A stretch of DNA of 64,000 nt. It comes from Feifania hominis. Lineage in GTDB: Bacteria > Bacillota > Clostridia > Oscillospirales > Feifaniaceae. Below, piece by piece: positions 8,865 through 16,559 of the stretch. The stretch lies in the NCBI RefSeq assembly GCF_014384765.1, contig NZ_JACRSP010000001.1:434001-498000 (forward strand). The letters are read 5' to 3'. A model generated the notes under the pieces. That model made no database searches. It was not told where the DNA came from and was given only the letters and a program-made list of their open reading frames with translations. Within the stretch, counting starts at the first letter, position 1, and each line of letters opens with the position of its first letter. A program made the translations under genes and the position numbers.

Positions 8865-9617
8865 CTAATAGCTGCACTCGTACAAAAAGATTTCAGAGTC
8901 ATCTGTTTTGGCGATTTCCTTTGAAAACGATGAGTAAACTCTGATATTGGAAAAGCCGATTTCCGTCAGGATCTCTTCCATCTCGCCGAGCTCATACAAA
9001 TGAGTCTGAAAGTCCATTTCCTCCTGCTGTACCAGTTTGTCGTTCTCATACAATTCATAGAGAGCGGGGTTAAATTGCGTATGCGTTACCTCGTCATAAT
9101 GGCTTTTGGAGCGCAGAATCAACCGGCAGTTTTCTCTGGGCGTCACTGTGACCTGTGTCTGATACGCATCGCTCTCGGGACAGCGCAGCGCAGCGCTGTC
9201 GACGGCAAAAACAAACTTTCCACCCTCTTTTAAAAGCGCTTTCATGTTAGACAGGATTCTTTTGCAGCAGGACATGTCGGTAAACAGTGACACCGAGCCT
9301 GAGGAAATAAAAATGTAATCAAATTGTTCCGCCGACTCAAATGTCTCGATGTCACTCGCGGTGACAACCGCGTCGGGCGCCTTTTCCAGCAGTTTTTCGA
9401 GCATTTCTTGCGAGTTGTCAACGCCTTTGATCCGAAACCCTCTTTTTAGAAATTCAACCAGAAATCGTCCGCTGCCGCACAACGGCTCCAAAATGGACAT
9501 GTCTTTTTCGGCATAGGATAGATAGAAGTCCAATTCATCCGACGGAGCCTGCTCATGCAGTATTTCATACATCTGCGTGCACAGGCTGCCGTAGTAGTTT
9601 TTCTTTGCTGTTTCCAT
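8865..9617 (-). CDS. Class I SAM-dependent methyltransferase
   Basis: The 250-aa protein carries a Rossmann methyltransferase fold. Motif I is ILEPLCGSGRFLVEF (about residues 42-56), followed by an acidic residue at the end of strand 2 (KGVDNS), and YIFISSGSVSLF for motif III. It resembles small-molecule methyltransferases of the Methyltransf_25/11 families; the substrate cannot be told. It is on the minus strand, convergent with the XRE gene. ATG 9617 follows an AAAGGTGG site. Codon use is more AT-rich than in the surrounding housekeeping genes, which suggests a separate origin. Confidence 0.85.
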   Translation of the reverse strand: METAKKNYYGSLCTQMYEILHEQAPSDELDFYLSYAEKDMSILEPLCGSGRFLVEFLKRGFRIKGVDNSQEMLEKLLEKAPDAVVTASDIETFESAEQFDYIFISSGSVSLFTDMSCCKRILSNMKALLKEGGKFVFAVDSAALRCPESDAYQTQVTVTPRENCRLILRSKSHYDEVTHTQFNPALYELYENDKLVQQEEMDFQTHLYELGEMEEILTEIGFSNIRVYSSFSKEIAKTDDSEIFLYECSY

Positions 9618-9734
9618 GTATTTCCACCTTTCTCAGTGAAAAGCATACTACAGATCCCGCTCTGATTCAAGACGGCAGAGCCGCTTACATAGCAGGATCA
9701 AGTTTTTATAAAACAGTGATATTTTGATTTTTAC

Positions 9735-9763
9735 TTGACAAGATAGGAAGTTTGGGCTATACT
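9735..9763 (+). promoter_or_regulatory. SigA promoter upstream of the csp hairpin
   Basis: TTGACA at 9735-9740 and TATACT at 9758-9763 are 17 bp apart, a near-consensus SigA promoter. The predicted start, near 9770, lies 24 bp before the long hairpin at 9794-9843. Confidence 0.8.
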
Positions 9764-9793
9764 ATAAAAGTATTCTAGATATTCAAATGGAAC

Positions 9794-9850
9794 TCACATA
9801 TTTTGTAAGTCATTTGCAATCGAATGATTTACAAAATATGTGATTTTTTT
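9794..9850 (+). terminator. 23-bp hairpin with T tract in front of the cold-shock gene
   Basis: Positions 9794-9816 pair fully with 9821-9843 (23 bp including two G-U pairs) around a 4-nt loop, followed by seven T residues. By form this is a strong intrinsic terminator, yet it lies between a good promoter and the csp gene. It could end a short RNA of about 80 nt, or act as a temperature-dependent leader structure. Confidence 0.75.
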
Positions 9851-9867
9851 ATTTCGAGTGTGCGGGA

Positions 9868-9873
9868 TATAAT
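9868..9873 (+). promoter_or_regulatory. Possible -10 box of a proximal csp promoter
   Basis: A perfect TATAAT lies 21 bp upstream of the csp start codon, but the -35 position is only a T run (9845-9850). If used, the RNA would begin near 9880 with almost no leader beyond the ribosome site. This is a weak call. Confidence 0.3.
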
Positions 9874-9894
9874 TTATTGATGGAGGTACTGATT

Positions 9895-10107
9895 ATGAAT
9901 AACGGTACTGTGAAATGGTTCAACTCTGAGAAAGGCTTCGGCTTTATCACAAACGACGCAGGCGGCGACGATGTCTTCGTGCATTTTTCTGCCATTGTCT
10001 CCGAGGGCTACAAGACGCTTACCGAGGGGCAAAAAGTCACGTTTGACACCGAGAGAGACCCCAAAAACAGCAGCAAAATGCGCGCGACAAATGTCTGCGT
10101 TGCCTGA
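9895..10107 (+). CDS. Cold-shock protein, CspA family
   Basis: This 70-aa single-domain RNA/DNA chaperone has the OB-fold RNA-binding motifs RNP1 (KGFGFIT) and RNP2 (VFVHF). It binds single-stranded nucleic acid and melts RNA structure, usually at low temperature or on entry to growth. The ATG at 9895 has GGAGG at 9882-9886; the TTG at 9877 lies upstream of that site and is not used. It is monocistronic, bounded by a leader hairpin and a terminator. The same family is often numbered cspA-cspD, so I give no paralogue letter. Confidence 0.95.
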   Translation: MNNGTVKWFNSEKGFGFITNDAGGDDVFVHFSAIVSEGYKTLTEGQKVTFDTERDPKNSSKMRATNVCVA

Positions 10108-10118
10108 GCAGTGACAAA

Positions 10119-10152
10119 CAAAAGGACCCTCTGCAGAGAGGATCCTTTTGTC
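10119..10152 (+). terminator. Terminator after the cold-shock gene
   Basis: Two 15-nt arms with a single mismatch (10119-10133 with 10138-10152) close on a 4-nt loop, starting 12 bp after the stop codon. The T tract is contained in the 3' arm and the downstream tail is short. Confidence 0.75.
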
Positions 10153-10224
10153 TGCCATATTCTGCTTCTTGCACACAAGACAAGCTGTTGTTTTGTATAT
10201 CTTGCTTAATTTTGATGGACGTAG

Positions 10225-10340
10225 TTGACAATATTGCAGCACTATGCTAAGCTGTTAGCAAATTCAGTTGCTATTTTCAGAGTGTGAGAGTGAATAGCAT
10301 AACAGACAGTCTCTTGTTTGTTATGCTATTTTTATTTTAT
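10225..10340 (+). promoter_or_regulatory. Candidate attenuator leader of the MFS/isomerase operon
   Basis: TTGACA at 10225-10230 may be a -35 box; the best-spaced -10 (TAAGCT, 10248-10253) is weak. Downstream, 10293-10308 pairs with 10315-10330 (16 bp, one G-U) and is followed by TTTATTTT, an intrinsic terminator lying 90 bp before the MFS start codon. The 5' arm of that terminator can pair instead with 10269-10275, and in part with 10244-10249, giving mutually exclusive structures. This is the layout of a transcription attenuator. No known riboswitch class is recognised and the ligand is unknown. Confidence 0.5.
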
Positions 10341-10420
10341 CAAAAAACTCAAAATTGACAAAAGGAGGATTTCAGCACGAATCTTGGCAGGCAGCAAATC
10401 AAATTGAAGGAGGAAAGGCA

Positions 10421-11722
10421 ATGTTTAAAAAACTCAAACTAGACGGCAAGATTATTCGCCAGTTTCTGATTGTGTGCATCGGCTCCGAGGCGATTTACTT
10501 TATGTACGCAATTCGGAATGTGCTGTATGAACCGTACCGCGAGATGCTGGGGCTATCTCACACACAAATTGGTTTTGTTCTTTCCATGATGGGAATGATC
10601 GCCTTTTTTGGTGGCATACCGAGCGCCTGGGTTCTCAACCGCTTTTCTGCTCGCAAATTACAATCGATTAATCTGGTTGTGACCGGTTTGACAGGCTTTT
10701 ACCTCATTTCGGGGCATGTGACCTACGTTGGCATGCTGATTGTCGGTGTAATTTGGGGATTCTCCATGGAGGCCTTTTATTGGGGCGCCGTTACCAAGAG
10801 CATCCGCTGTATGGCCCCCGACGACGCGCAGGGAATTGCCTTTGGCACGATGGAATTCACGCGCGGCTGTGTCAACATGGTCCTCAGTGCCGTGGCAACG
10901 GCCATCTTCATCGGCATGGGCGAAACCGTTGGGGGAATCCAGCTTGCGCTCGGACTTGCCGCAGGTTTTCTGATTCTCATGGGCATTTTGACCTTTGCAT
11001 TCCTGCCGGAGGAGGATTTCCTGAAAGCCGATACGGCGGCGGGCAAAAACAAAGAGTCTTTTAAGGGTGTTGTAAAGTGCCTGAAGATTCCGCAGCTTTG
11101 GCTGGTCGGACTGATGGGTATGGGAGTCTACGCGGTCTATCTGGGCTGTTCGCTGTTTCTGCCGTTTTTACAGAATGTCATGGCAGTACCCGTCAGCCTC
11201 GTGGCGGTGTTTGGAATCGCCTCCTCCAACTGGGTGCGCATGGCTTCGGGCCCCATCAGCGGCCTGATCGGCAACAAGCTTTTCAAATCCTCCGCTTCGC
11301 TGATGAGAATTCTCTTCCTGGGCGGAATGATCATTCTCGGTGTCATTATTGCAGTGCCCAAAGAGACAAACATGGTCTGGCCAATTACGATTCTGCTGAT
11401 TGTACTACAGGTGTTCGTATACATGCTGCGCGGCGTGTACTACGCACCCATCGGCGAATCGGGTATTCCGAAAGAGGTTTCCGGTTCCGCCATGGCAGTA
11501 GCCATCCTGTTGATTCAGTCGCCGATGCTCTGGGCGTTTGCTTTTTACGGCTGGCTCATTGACCGGTATCCCGGCTCCAAGGGTTACATGATGATGTTCG
11601 GCATTATGTTGGGCCTCTATGCGGTCGGCTTCATTGCCTCCTGCATTCTGCTTGGAATCATCAAGAGAAAAGGCCTCAAAGTCAACATGGATGAGGCGGA
11701 GGAACCCGCTTCACAGGTATAA
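10421..11722 (+). CDS. MFS transporter, substrate unknown
   Basis: A 433-aa polytopic protein with about 12 hydrophobic helices in two six-helix halves and a cytoplasmic loop around residues 205-220 (rich in Lys/Glu). It resembles YihN/YqcE-like members of the major facilitator superfamily, which move sugar acids or related small anions, but the substrate cannot be read from the sequence. ATG 10421 is chosen because AAGGAGGA lies at 10406-10413; the upstream in-frame TTG at 10355 has no ribosome site. A TIM-barrel isomerase gene follows after 20 bp, so the imported compound is probably a sugar or polyol derivative that the isomerase acts on. Confidence 0.85.
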   Translation: MFKKLKLDGKIIRQFLIVCIGSEAIYFMYAIRNVLYEPYREMLGLSHTQIGFVLSMMGMIAFFGGIPSAWVLNRFSARKLQSINLVVTGLTGFYLISGHVTYVGMLIVGVIWGFSMEAFYWGAVTKSIRCMAPDDAQGIAFGTMEFTRGCVNMVLSAVATAIFIGMGETVGGIQLALGLAAGFLILMGILTFAFLPEEDFLKADTAAGKNKESFKGVVKCLKIPQLWLVGLMGMGVYAVYLGCSLFLPFLQNVMAVPVSLVAVFGIASSNWVRMASGPISGLIGNKLFKSSASLMRILFLGGMIILGVIIAVPKETNMVWPITILLIVLQVFVYMLRGVYYAPIGESGIPKEVSGSAMAVAILLIQSPMLWAFAFYGWLIDRYPGSKGYMMMFGIMLGLYAVGFIASCILLGIIKRKGLKVNMDEAEEPASQV

Positions 11723-11742
11723 AATGGGAGAGGAGTATTCAT

Positions 11743-12711
11743 ATGGAATTGGCATTGGCCTCAGATTTTGGAATCTATGAGCTCTCGCCCGAGTCGATGG
11801 ACTGCCAGATGAAAAAGCTCGCCGACGCCGGCATTACGCATGTCCACTGGGCGCACGACTGGGACTTTGAGTATCTCTATTCCCAGTGGGAGATGCTTCA
11901 GATCAAAGAGCTGCTTGACAAATATGGTCTCAAATGCAAGGCTGTGCACGCGACCGAGGGCAACACGCGCTGCCGCGTGATCGACGGCCAGCCCCGCTTT
12001 CTCAACCGCAATCGCATGAGAGACTGCCGCAAAGATTTTACCTCACCCTATGAGTACAACCGCCTCTCGGGGGTGGAGCTGGTACTCAACCGCGTGGATC
12101 TGGCGCATCTGCTCGGCGCCAGCGAAATTGTGCTTCACATGGTGCTGCCCTATGAGGACTTTGAGAACATTCCCGGTTTCCGCGAGAAATATTGGGAGCA
12201 GGCCTACAAGTCCTTTGATGAGATGCAGTCCTACTGCATGGCAAAGGGAGTGCGCATCGCGATTGAAAACATGATCTGCACGCCGAAAGAGTACCAGTTT
12301 GACAAGTTTGACCGCCTCTTTGCCCGCTATCCGAAAGAGTATATGGGGATCTGTTTCGACTCCGGTCACTCAGCGCTTGCGAGCGTTGACGACACTTATG
12401 TCTTCCTCGAGAAATACCAGGATCGTCTGATCGCCATGCATCTCGATGACAACTTCTCGGTGGATCTGAGTCTGTCGTCGGATCGTGACGGCGCGATTCA
12501 GAAGTCCGATAAGCACGCACTGCCTTTTGAGGGCGTGTGCAACTGGGAGAAGATCTGCGAGCTGATCGCCGGTTCTCCCTACGAATTGCCGCTCACTCTC
12601 GAAATTGTGGTGCCGCACGCCACGGTGGAGGAGGAGATGGCGGGCCTCGCCCGCGCAAAGGCCGTCGGCGAGAAACTCACAGAAATGGTTCTTGCCCATC
12701 GGGGCAGCTGA
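11743..12711 (+). CDS. Sugar phosphate isomerase/epimerase-like TIM-barrel protein
   Basis: This 322-aa protein belongs to the AP-endonuclease-2/xylose-isomerase-like TIM-barrel family. The expected metal ligands are visible: Glu in IAIENM, Asp and His in CFDSGHSAL, His in MHLDDNF and Glu in LEIVVP. Members isomerise or epimerise keto-sugars, inosose or related polyols, or dehydrate them; the substrate here is unknown. ATG 11743 has a GAGAGGAG site. It is coupled with the MFS gene and followed by a GC-rich hairpin and then the glpP promoter. No kinase or dehydrogenase gene completes a pathway within this operon. Confidence 0.82.
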   Translation: MELALASDFGIYELSPESMDCQMKKLADAGITHVHWAHDWDFEYLYSQWEMLQIKELLDKYGLKCKAVHATEGNTRCRVIDGQPRFLNRNRMRDCRKDFTSPYEYNRLSGVELVLNRVDLAHLLGASEIVLHMVLPYEDFENIPGFREKYWEQAYKSFDEMQSYCMAKGVRIAIENMICTPKEYQFDKFDRLFARYPKEYMGICFDSGHSALASVDDTYVFLEKYQDRLIAMHLDDNFSVDLSLSSDRDGAIQKSDKHALPFEGVCNWEKICELIAGSPYELPLTLEIVVPHATVEEEMAGLARAKAVGEKLTEMVLAHRGS

Positions 12712-12718
12712 TTCCCTT

Positions 12719-12747
12719 GGGCGGCGGGGCACGCTGCCCCGTCGCCC
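12719..12747 (+). terminator. GC-rich hairpin after the isomerase gene
   Basis: A 13-bp stem including one G-T pair (12719-12731 with 12735-12747) closes on a 3-nt loop. It lacks a proper T tract (followed by CCCTTTCTG), so it may be a weak or factor-assisted terminator. Confidence 0.5.
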
Positions 12748-12768
12748 ACCCCCTTTCTGAAGCTGCAA

Positions 12769-12797
12769 TTGACTTTGCTTCTTTTTTTCAGTATTCT
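12769..12797 (+). promoter_or_regulatory. SigA-type promoter for glpP
   Basis: TTGACT at 12769-12774 and TATTCT at 12792-12797 are spaced by 17 bp. The same hexamer pair with the same spacing occurs in front of potA. Transcription would start near 12804, about 30 nt before the glpP start. Confidence 0.7.
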
Positions 12798-12832
12798 TTT
12801 TCTATGACAACAGGTTGCGGGGGAATAATGCC

Positions 12833-13399
12833 ATGAGCAGAGAGCTCTATCAGAGCCTGATGGAGAATCCGATCATTGCGGCGGTCAAGGATTCCGAGGG
12901 ATTGACGCGCGCGCTGGAAAGCGACAGCGCGGTCATCTTCATCCTCTTTGGAGATATTTTAAATATCGCGGGAATTGTGGACCGGATCAAAAATCGCAAC
13001 AAGCATGCCATAGTCCACATCGACCTGGTTGAGGGACTCGGCTCGCGTGAAATTGCCGTCGATTTTCTGATGGCAAACACGAGGGCGGATGGAATCATCT
13101 CCACCAAGGCAAATCTCATCAAATACGCAAAAAACAGGGGTCTGTTCACCATTCAACGCTTTTTTCTGCTCGACTCGCTCTCCTTTACCAACATTGGAAA
13201 GAAGTCGCTGCAGGACTCGGTGGATATGATCGAAGTGCTGCCCGGCGTCATGCCCAAGATCATTCGGCGGGTGGTCGCGATCGCGGGTGTACCGGTCATT
13301 GCTGGCGGGCTGATCTGCGACAAAGAAGATGTGGTGGGAGCGCTCTCAGCGGGTGCGAGCGCCATTTCCTCCACAAATGCGGGCGTCTGGTCCGCATAG
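12833..13399 (+). CDS. glpP: Glycerol uptake operon antiterminator GlpP
   Basis: GlpP is an RNA-binding antiterminator. With glycerol-3-phosphate bound it lets transcription pass a terminator in the leader of glp genes (known from Bacillus glpD). The 188-aa product has the family's TIM-barrel-like features (FILFGDILNIAGIV, HIDLVEGLGSREIAVDFL, TRADGIISTK, PVIAGGLICDKEDVV). ATG 12833 follows GGGGGAA by 8 bp; the in-frame TTG at 12815 lies before that site. Immediately downstream lies a leader with an intrinsic terminator and then the glpA-type gene, so its target is most likely in this same locus. Confidence 0.92.
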   Translation: MSRELYQSLMENPIIAAVKDSEGLTRALESDSAVIFILFGDILNIAGIVDRIKNRNKHAIVHIDLVEGLGSREIAVDFLMANTRADGIISTKANLIKYAKNRGLFTIQRFFLLDSLSFTNIGKKSLQDSVDMIEVLPGVMPKIIRRVVAIAGVPVIAGGLICDKEDVVGALSAGASAISSTNAGVWSA

Positions 13400-13432
13400 C
13401 ATACAGACAAAGTGAATAGCTTGCAGTGAGTG

Positions 13433-13486
13433 AGAGAGCAGAGCAACGACCCCCCGGAGGGGTAACTTGTTCTGCTCTCTTTTTGA
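13433..13486 (+). terminator. Leader terminator between glpP and the glp genes (likely GlpP target)
   Basis: Positions 13433-13446 pair with 13467-13480 (14 bp, one G-U), with an inner C4/G4 helix and a TTTTT tail. The hairpin sits 34 bp after the glpP stop and 25-30 bp before the next start codon, with no obvious promoter between. A regulated read-through terminator controlled by GlpP is the likeliest reading; the antitermination itself is inferred from Bacillus. Confidence 0.8.
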
Positions 13487-13510
13487 AAAAAACACAGAGA
13501 GGTCATGACA

Positions 13511-14944
13511 ATGTATGATGCAGTGATCATCGGCTGCGGCGTCATAGGCGCCGCGACCGCCTATGAGCTTTCGCACTACCGGTTCCAAACACTGGTGTTG
13601 GAGCGTGACAACGATGTGGCTAACGCCACGACCAAGGCGAACAGCGGCATTATTCACGCCGGATATGATCCGGCTCCCGGTACTCTGATGGCCCGATACA
13701 ATGTTCGCGGGGCAGAGCTGGCGGGGGAAATCTGCGAGAAGCTCGATGTGCCCTACCGCCGTGTGGGGTCGCTTGTGATAGCGCTATCGCCAAAGGAGCT
13801 GCAGGTGATAGAGCAACTCTATGAGAGGGGAATCGCAAACGGCGTGCCGGAGCTCAGGCTGCTTGATGCCGGGCAGGTCAAGGAGATGGAGCCACAGCTC
13901 AGCGAGCGGGTTTTGGGGGCGCTCTACGCGCCGACAGCGGCTGTGGTGAGCCCGTGGGAGTACGCACTTGCCATGGCGCAGACAGCCGTTGCTAACGGTG
14001 TGGAGCTGCGCCTGCGCAGCGAGGTGCTCGGCATGGAAAAGACAGACGGCGGCTGGCGCATTGAGACAGCAGGCGGGACAGTGGAGACCAGATATGTCTT
14101 CAACGCCGCCGGCGTACAGGCCGACCGAATTCACAACATGGCGGCGCCGCCAACCTTTTCCATTCTGCCGAATAGAGGCGAATACTATCTGCTTGACAAA
14201 TCCGAGGGGGAGCGTGTGGGCCGTGTGATCTTCCAGTGCCCTGATAAAGACGGAAAGGGTGTGCTTGTCGCCCCCACGGCGCACGGCAATCTCATCGTCG
14301 GGCCGAACAGCGAGCGGGTTGCGAATGAGGATGTGGCAAACACCGCGGCCGGGCTCGAGAGGGTGGCCGATCGTGCGCGCCGCTCGGTGCCGTCGGTAAA
14401 TCTGCGCGAGAGCATCCGAAATTTCGCCGGTGTGCGCGCAGTGGCCGACCGGGATGACTTTATCATCGAGCAGGCGGCGCCCGGATTTTACGACCTTGCC
14501 GGCATCAAGTCACCGGGGCTGTCAGCGGCGCCGGCCATTGCCGAGCGGGCTACACAGTTTTTGCGGGAGGCGGGCGAGACGCTGGAGCCAAAGCCCGATT
14601 TCTGTGACAGACGGCGGCGCACCCGGATTTCAGAGTTGCCCACCGAGGAGAAGAACCGTCTGATTGCCCAAAATCCGCTCTATGGGCGGGTGATCTGCCG
14701 GTGTGAGACAGTAACGGAGGGGGAGATTGTCGACGCGCTTCACGCGCCGATTCCGCCCTGTTCGGTTGATGGGGTCAAACGGCGGGTGAATACCGGGATG
14801 GGGCGCTGCCAGGGTGGCTTCTGCGGACCACGCGTACTGGAGATTCTCACAAGGGAGCTCGGGCTCGAGCCGACCGAAGTGCTGCAGGACCGTGACCACA
14901 GTGAAATTCTCGTCGGCGAGACCAAAGGCGGAGGTGCGAAATGA
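13511..14944 (+). CDS. FAD-dependent glycerol-3-phosphate dehydrogenase (GlpA/GlpO-like) with 2Fe-2S domain
   Basis: A DAO-type flavoprotein oxidising glycerol-3-phosphate to dihydroxyacetone phosphate. The FAD dinucleotide motif GCGVIGAATA is at the N terminus, and AVSR-type substrate-domain features (GVRAVADRDDFII) lie near residue 310-325. The last 80 residues form a BFD-like [2Fe-2S] domain with Cys in ICRCE and GRCQGGFCGP. The ATGs at 13505 and 13511 are in frame. I prefer 13511 because AGAGAGG at 13496-13502 is then 8 bp away. It overlaps the next gene by 4 bp (ATGA), so the two are probably subunits of one complex. Confidence 0.9.
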   Translation: MYDAVIIGCGVIGAATAYELSHYRFQTLVLERDNDVANATTKANSGIIHAGYDPAPGTLMARYNVRGAELAGEICEKLDVPYRRVGSLVIALSPKELQVIEQLYERGIANGVPELRLLDAGQVKEMEPQLSERVLGALYAPTAAVVSPWEYALAMAQTAVANGVELRLRSEVLGMEKTDGGWRIETAGGTVETRYVFNAAGVQADRIHNMAAPPTFSILPNRGEYYLLDKSEGERVGRVIFQCPDKDGKGVLVAPTAHGNLIVGPNSERVANEDVANTAAGLERVADRARRSVPSVNLRESIRNFAGVRAVADRDDFIIEQAAPGFYDLAGIKSPGLSAAPAIAERATQFLREAGETLEPKPDFCDRRRRTRISELPTEEKNRLIAQNPLYGRVICRCETVTEGEIVDALHAPIPPCSVDGVKRRVNTGMGRCQGGFCGPRVLEILTRELGLEPTEVLQDRDHSEILVGETKGGGAK

Positions 14945-16200
14945 CAACCTATGATCTCATTGTCATCGGTGGCGGCCCCGCCGGACTTGCCGCGGCCTGC
15001 GCGGCGCTCGATGAGGGGCTTGAGCATGTGTTGGTCGTTGAGCGCGACCGAGAGCTTGGAGGCATTTTAAACCAGTGCATCCACAACGGTTTTGGTCTGC
15101 ATCACTTCAAAGAGGAGCTCACGGGCCCCGAGTATGCCGGCCGCTTCATAGAACAGCTCGGCGACCGGGCAGAGGTAAAGCTCGACACCATGGTGCTCGC
15201 CGTCACGCCGCAGCGGGAGGTACACCTTCTCAGCGGGAAAGACGGCTACCAGGTGCTGCGGGCGCGCTCTATTGTGCTGGCAATGGGCTGCCGCGAGCGC
15301 ACCAGAGGGGCAATCGGCATTCCCGGCACACGGCCGGCCGGCGTCTTTACGGCTGGGGCGGCGCAGCGCTATGTCAATATGGAGGGTTATCTTCCCGGGC
15401 GGCGAGTGCTCATTCTGGGCTCAGGCGACATCGGCCTGATCATGGCGCGGCGCATGACGCTCGAGGGTGCGAAAGTGCTTGCCTGTGTGGAGCTCATGCC
15501 CTACTCGAACGGTCTCAACCGCAACATCGTGCAGTGTCTGGATGACTACGACATCCCGCTGTATCTCTCTCATACCATCATCGGCATTGAGGGACGCGAC
15601 CGGGTGGAACGGGCCATTGTGGCACAGGTCAACGAGGAGCGCCGCCCCATTGCGGGTACAGAGATGACTTTCGACTGCGATACCATTCTGCTCTCGGTCG
15701 GCCTTATCCCCGAAAATGAGCTGACCCGCAACGCGGGAATTGACATCGACCCGCGCACCCGCGGCGCCGTGGTGCGCGAGAATATGGAGACTTCCATCCC
15801 CGGCATCTTCGCCTGCGGCAACGTGGTGCATGTGCACGATCTGGTCGACTTTGTCACGGCCGAGAGCGAGCGGGCAGGCCGGGCGGCTGCGGCCTATGTC
15901 CTGCGCGGACAGTCGCAGGGCGAATCACTGACGCTACAAAACGGTGAGGGGGTAAGCTACACAGTGCCGCAGTGCATCCGCATGGACTGTGTCGACCGCG
16001 CGGCCGAGGTTCTTTTTCGGGTCAACCGGGTCTATGGTGAGAGTAAAATCCGCGTCACGGCGGATGGCCGGGAGATCGCTGCCTTTCGCCGGGAGCACAT
16101 GGCACCGGGCGAGATGGAGAAGATCACCCTGCCCAAAGTGATTCTTGAGCGCGCGCAGGACGCGCCGGTCACAATTTCCGCTGAGGAGGTGGCGCAATGA
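14941..16200 (+). CDS. NAD(P)/FAD-dependent oxidoreductase of the glp locus
   Basis: This 419-aa pyridine nucleotide-disulfide oxidoreductase-type protein has an N-terminal FAD site (GGGPAGLAAAC) and a central NAD site (ILGSGDIGLIMARR). It also carries the GTRPAGVFTAG and SIPGIFACGNV segments typical of the family. In Clostridia this protein is regularly encoded between the GlpA-like protein and the DUF1667 protein. It probably passes electrons from the dehydrogenase to NAD or another carrier, replacing the GlpB role. It overlaps the genes on both sides by 4 bp. No redox-active CxxC disulfide is seen in the N-terminal domain. Confidence 0.88.
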   Translation: MTTYDLIVIGGGPAGLAAACAALDEGLEHVLVVERDRELGGILNQCIHNGFGLHHFKEELTGPEYAGRFIEQLGDRAEVKLDTMVLAVTPQREVHLLSGKDGYQVLRARSIVLAMGCRERTRGAIGIPGTRPAGVFTAGAAQRYVNMEGYLPGRRVLILGSGDIGLIMARRMTLEGAKVLACVELMPYSNGLNRNIVQCLDDYDIPLYLSHTIIGIEGRDRVERAIVAQVNEERRPIAGTEMTFDCDTILLSVGLIPENELTRNAGIDIDPRTRGAVVRENMETSIPGIFACGNVVHVHDLVDFVTAESERAGRAAAAYVLRGQSQGESLTLQNGEGVSYTVPQCIRMDCVDRAAEVLFRVNRVYGESKIRVTADGREIAAFRREHMAPGEMEKITLPKVILERAQDAPVTISAEEVAQ

Positions 16201-16556
16201 GAGAACTCACTTGCATTGTCTGCCCAAAAGGTTGTAGACTGAAAGTGGACGAAACACAGAACCTGCGCGTGAGCGGCAACTCCTGCCCGCGGGGCGAGGA
16301 GTACGCGAGAGCCGAGCTCACCAGCCCGACACGGGCGCTCACCTCGACGGTACGCATCGAGGGAGCGCTCTACCGCCGCTGTCCGGTGCGCACCGACGGC
16401 GTGATTCCAAAAGGACTCATTCGCGAGGCGATGGAGCTTCTTGACACGGTCACTCTCGAGGCGCCCGTGAAACGGGGGCAGGTTGTGGTGGACAACATAG
16501 CGGGCACGGGGGTGCGCTTTGTCACCTCCCGCGAAATGAGGAAAGTGGGGAATTAG
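16197..16556 (+). CDS. DUF1667 iron-sulfur-like small protein
   Basis: A 119-aa protein whose N terminus carries a Cys cluster (Cys6, Cys9 and Cys13 in CIVCPKGC, then a later CPRG and a Cys near residue 62). This is the DUF1667 pattern. The Cys arrangement suggests an Fe-S or metal centre, but its role has not been defined to my knowledge. It is always found with the two preceding flavoproteins, so it is likely the third subunit of this glycerol-3-phosphate oxidising complex (the place GlpC holds in E. coli). Its ATG overlaps the upstream stop by 4 bp, and glpK follows after 3 bp. Confidence 0.88.
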   Translation: MRELTCIVCPKGCRLKVDETQNLRVSGNSCPRGEEYARAELTSPTRALTSTVRIEGALYRRCPVRTDGVIPKGLIREAMELLDTVTLEAPVKRGQVVVDNIAGTGVRFVTSREMRKVGN

Positions 16557-16559
16557 AGA

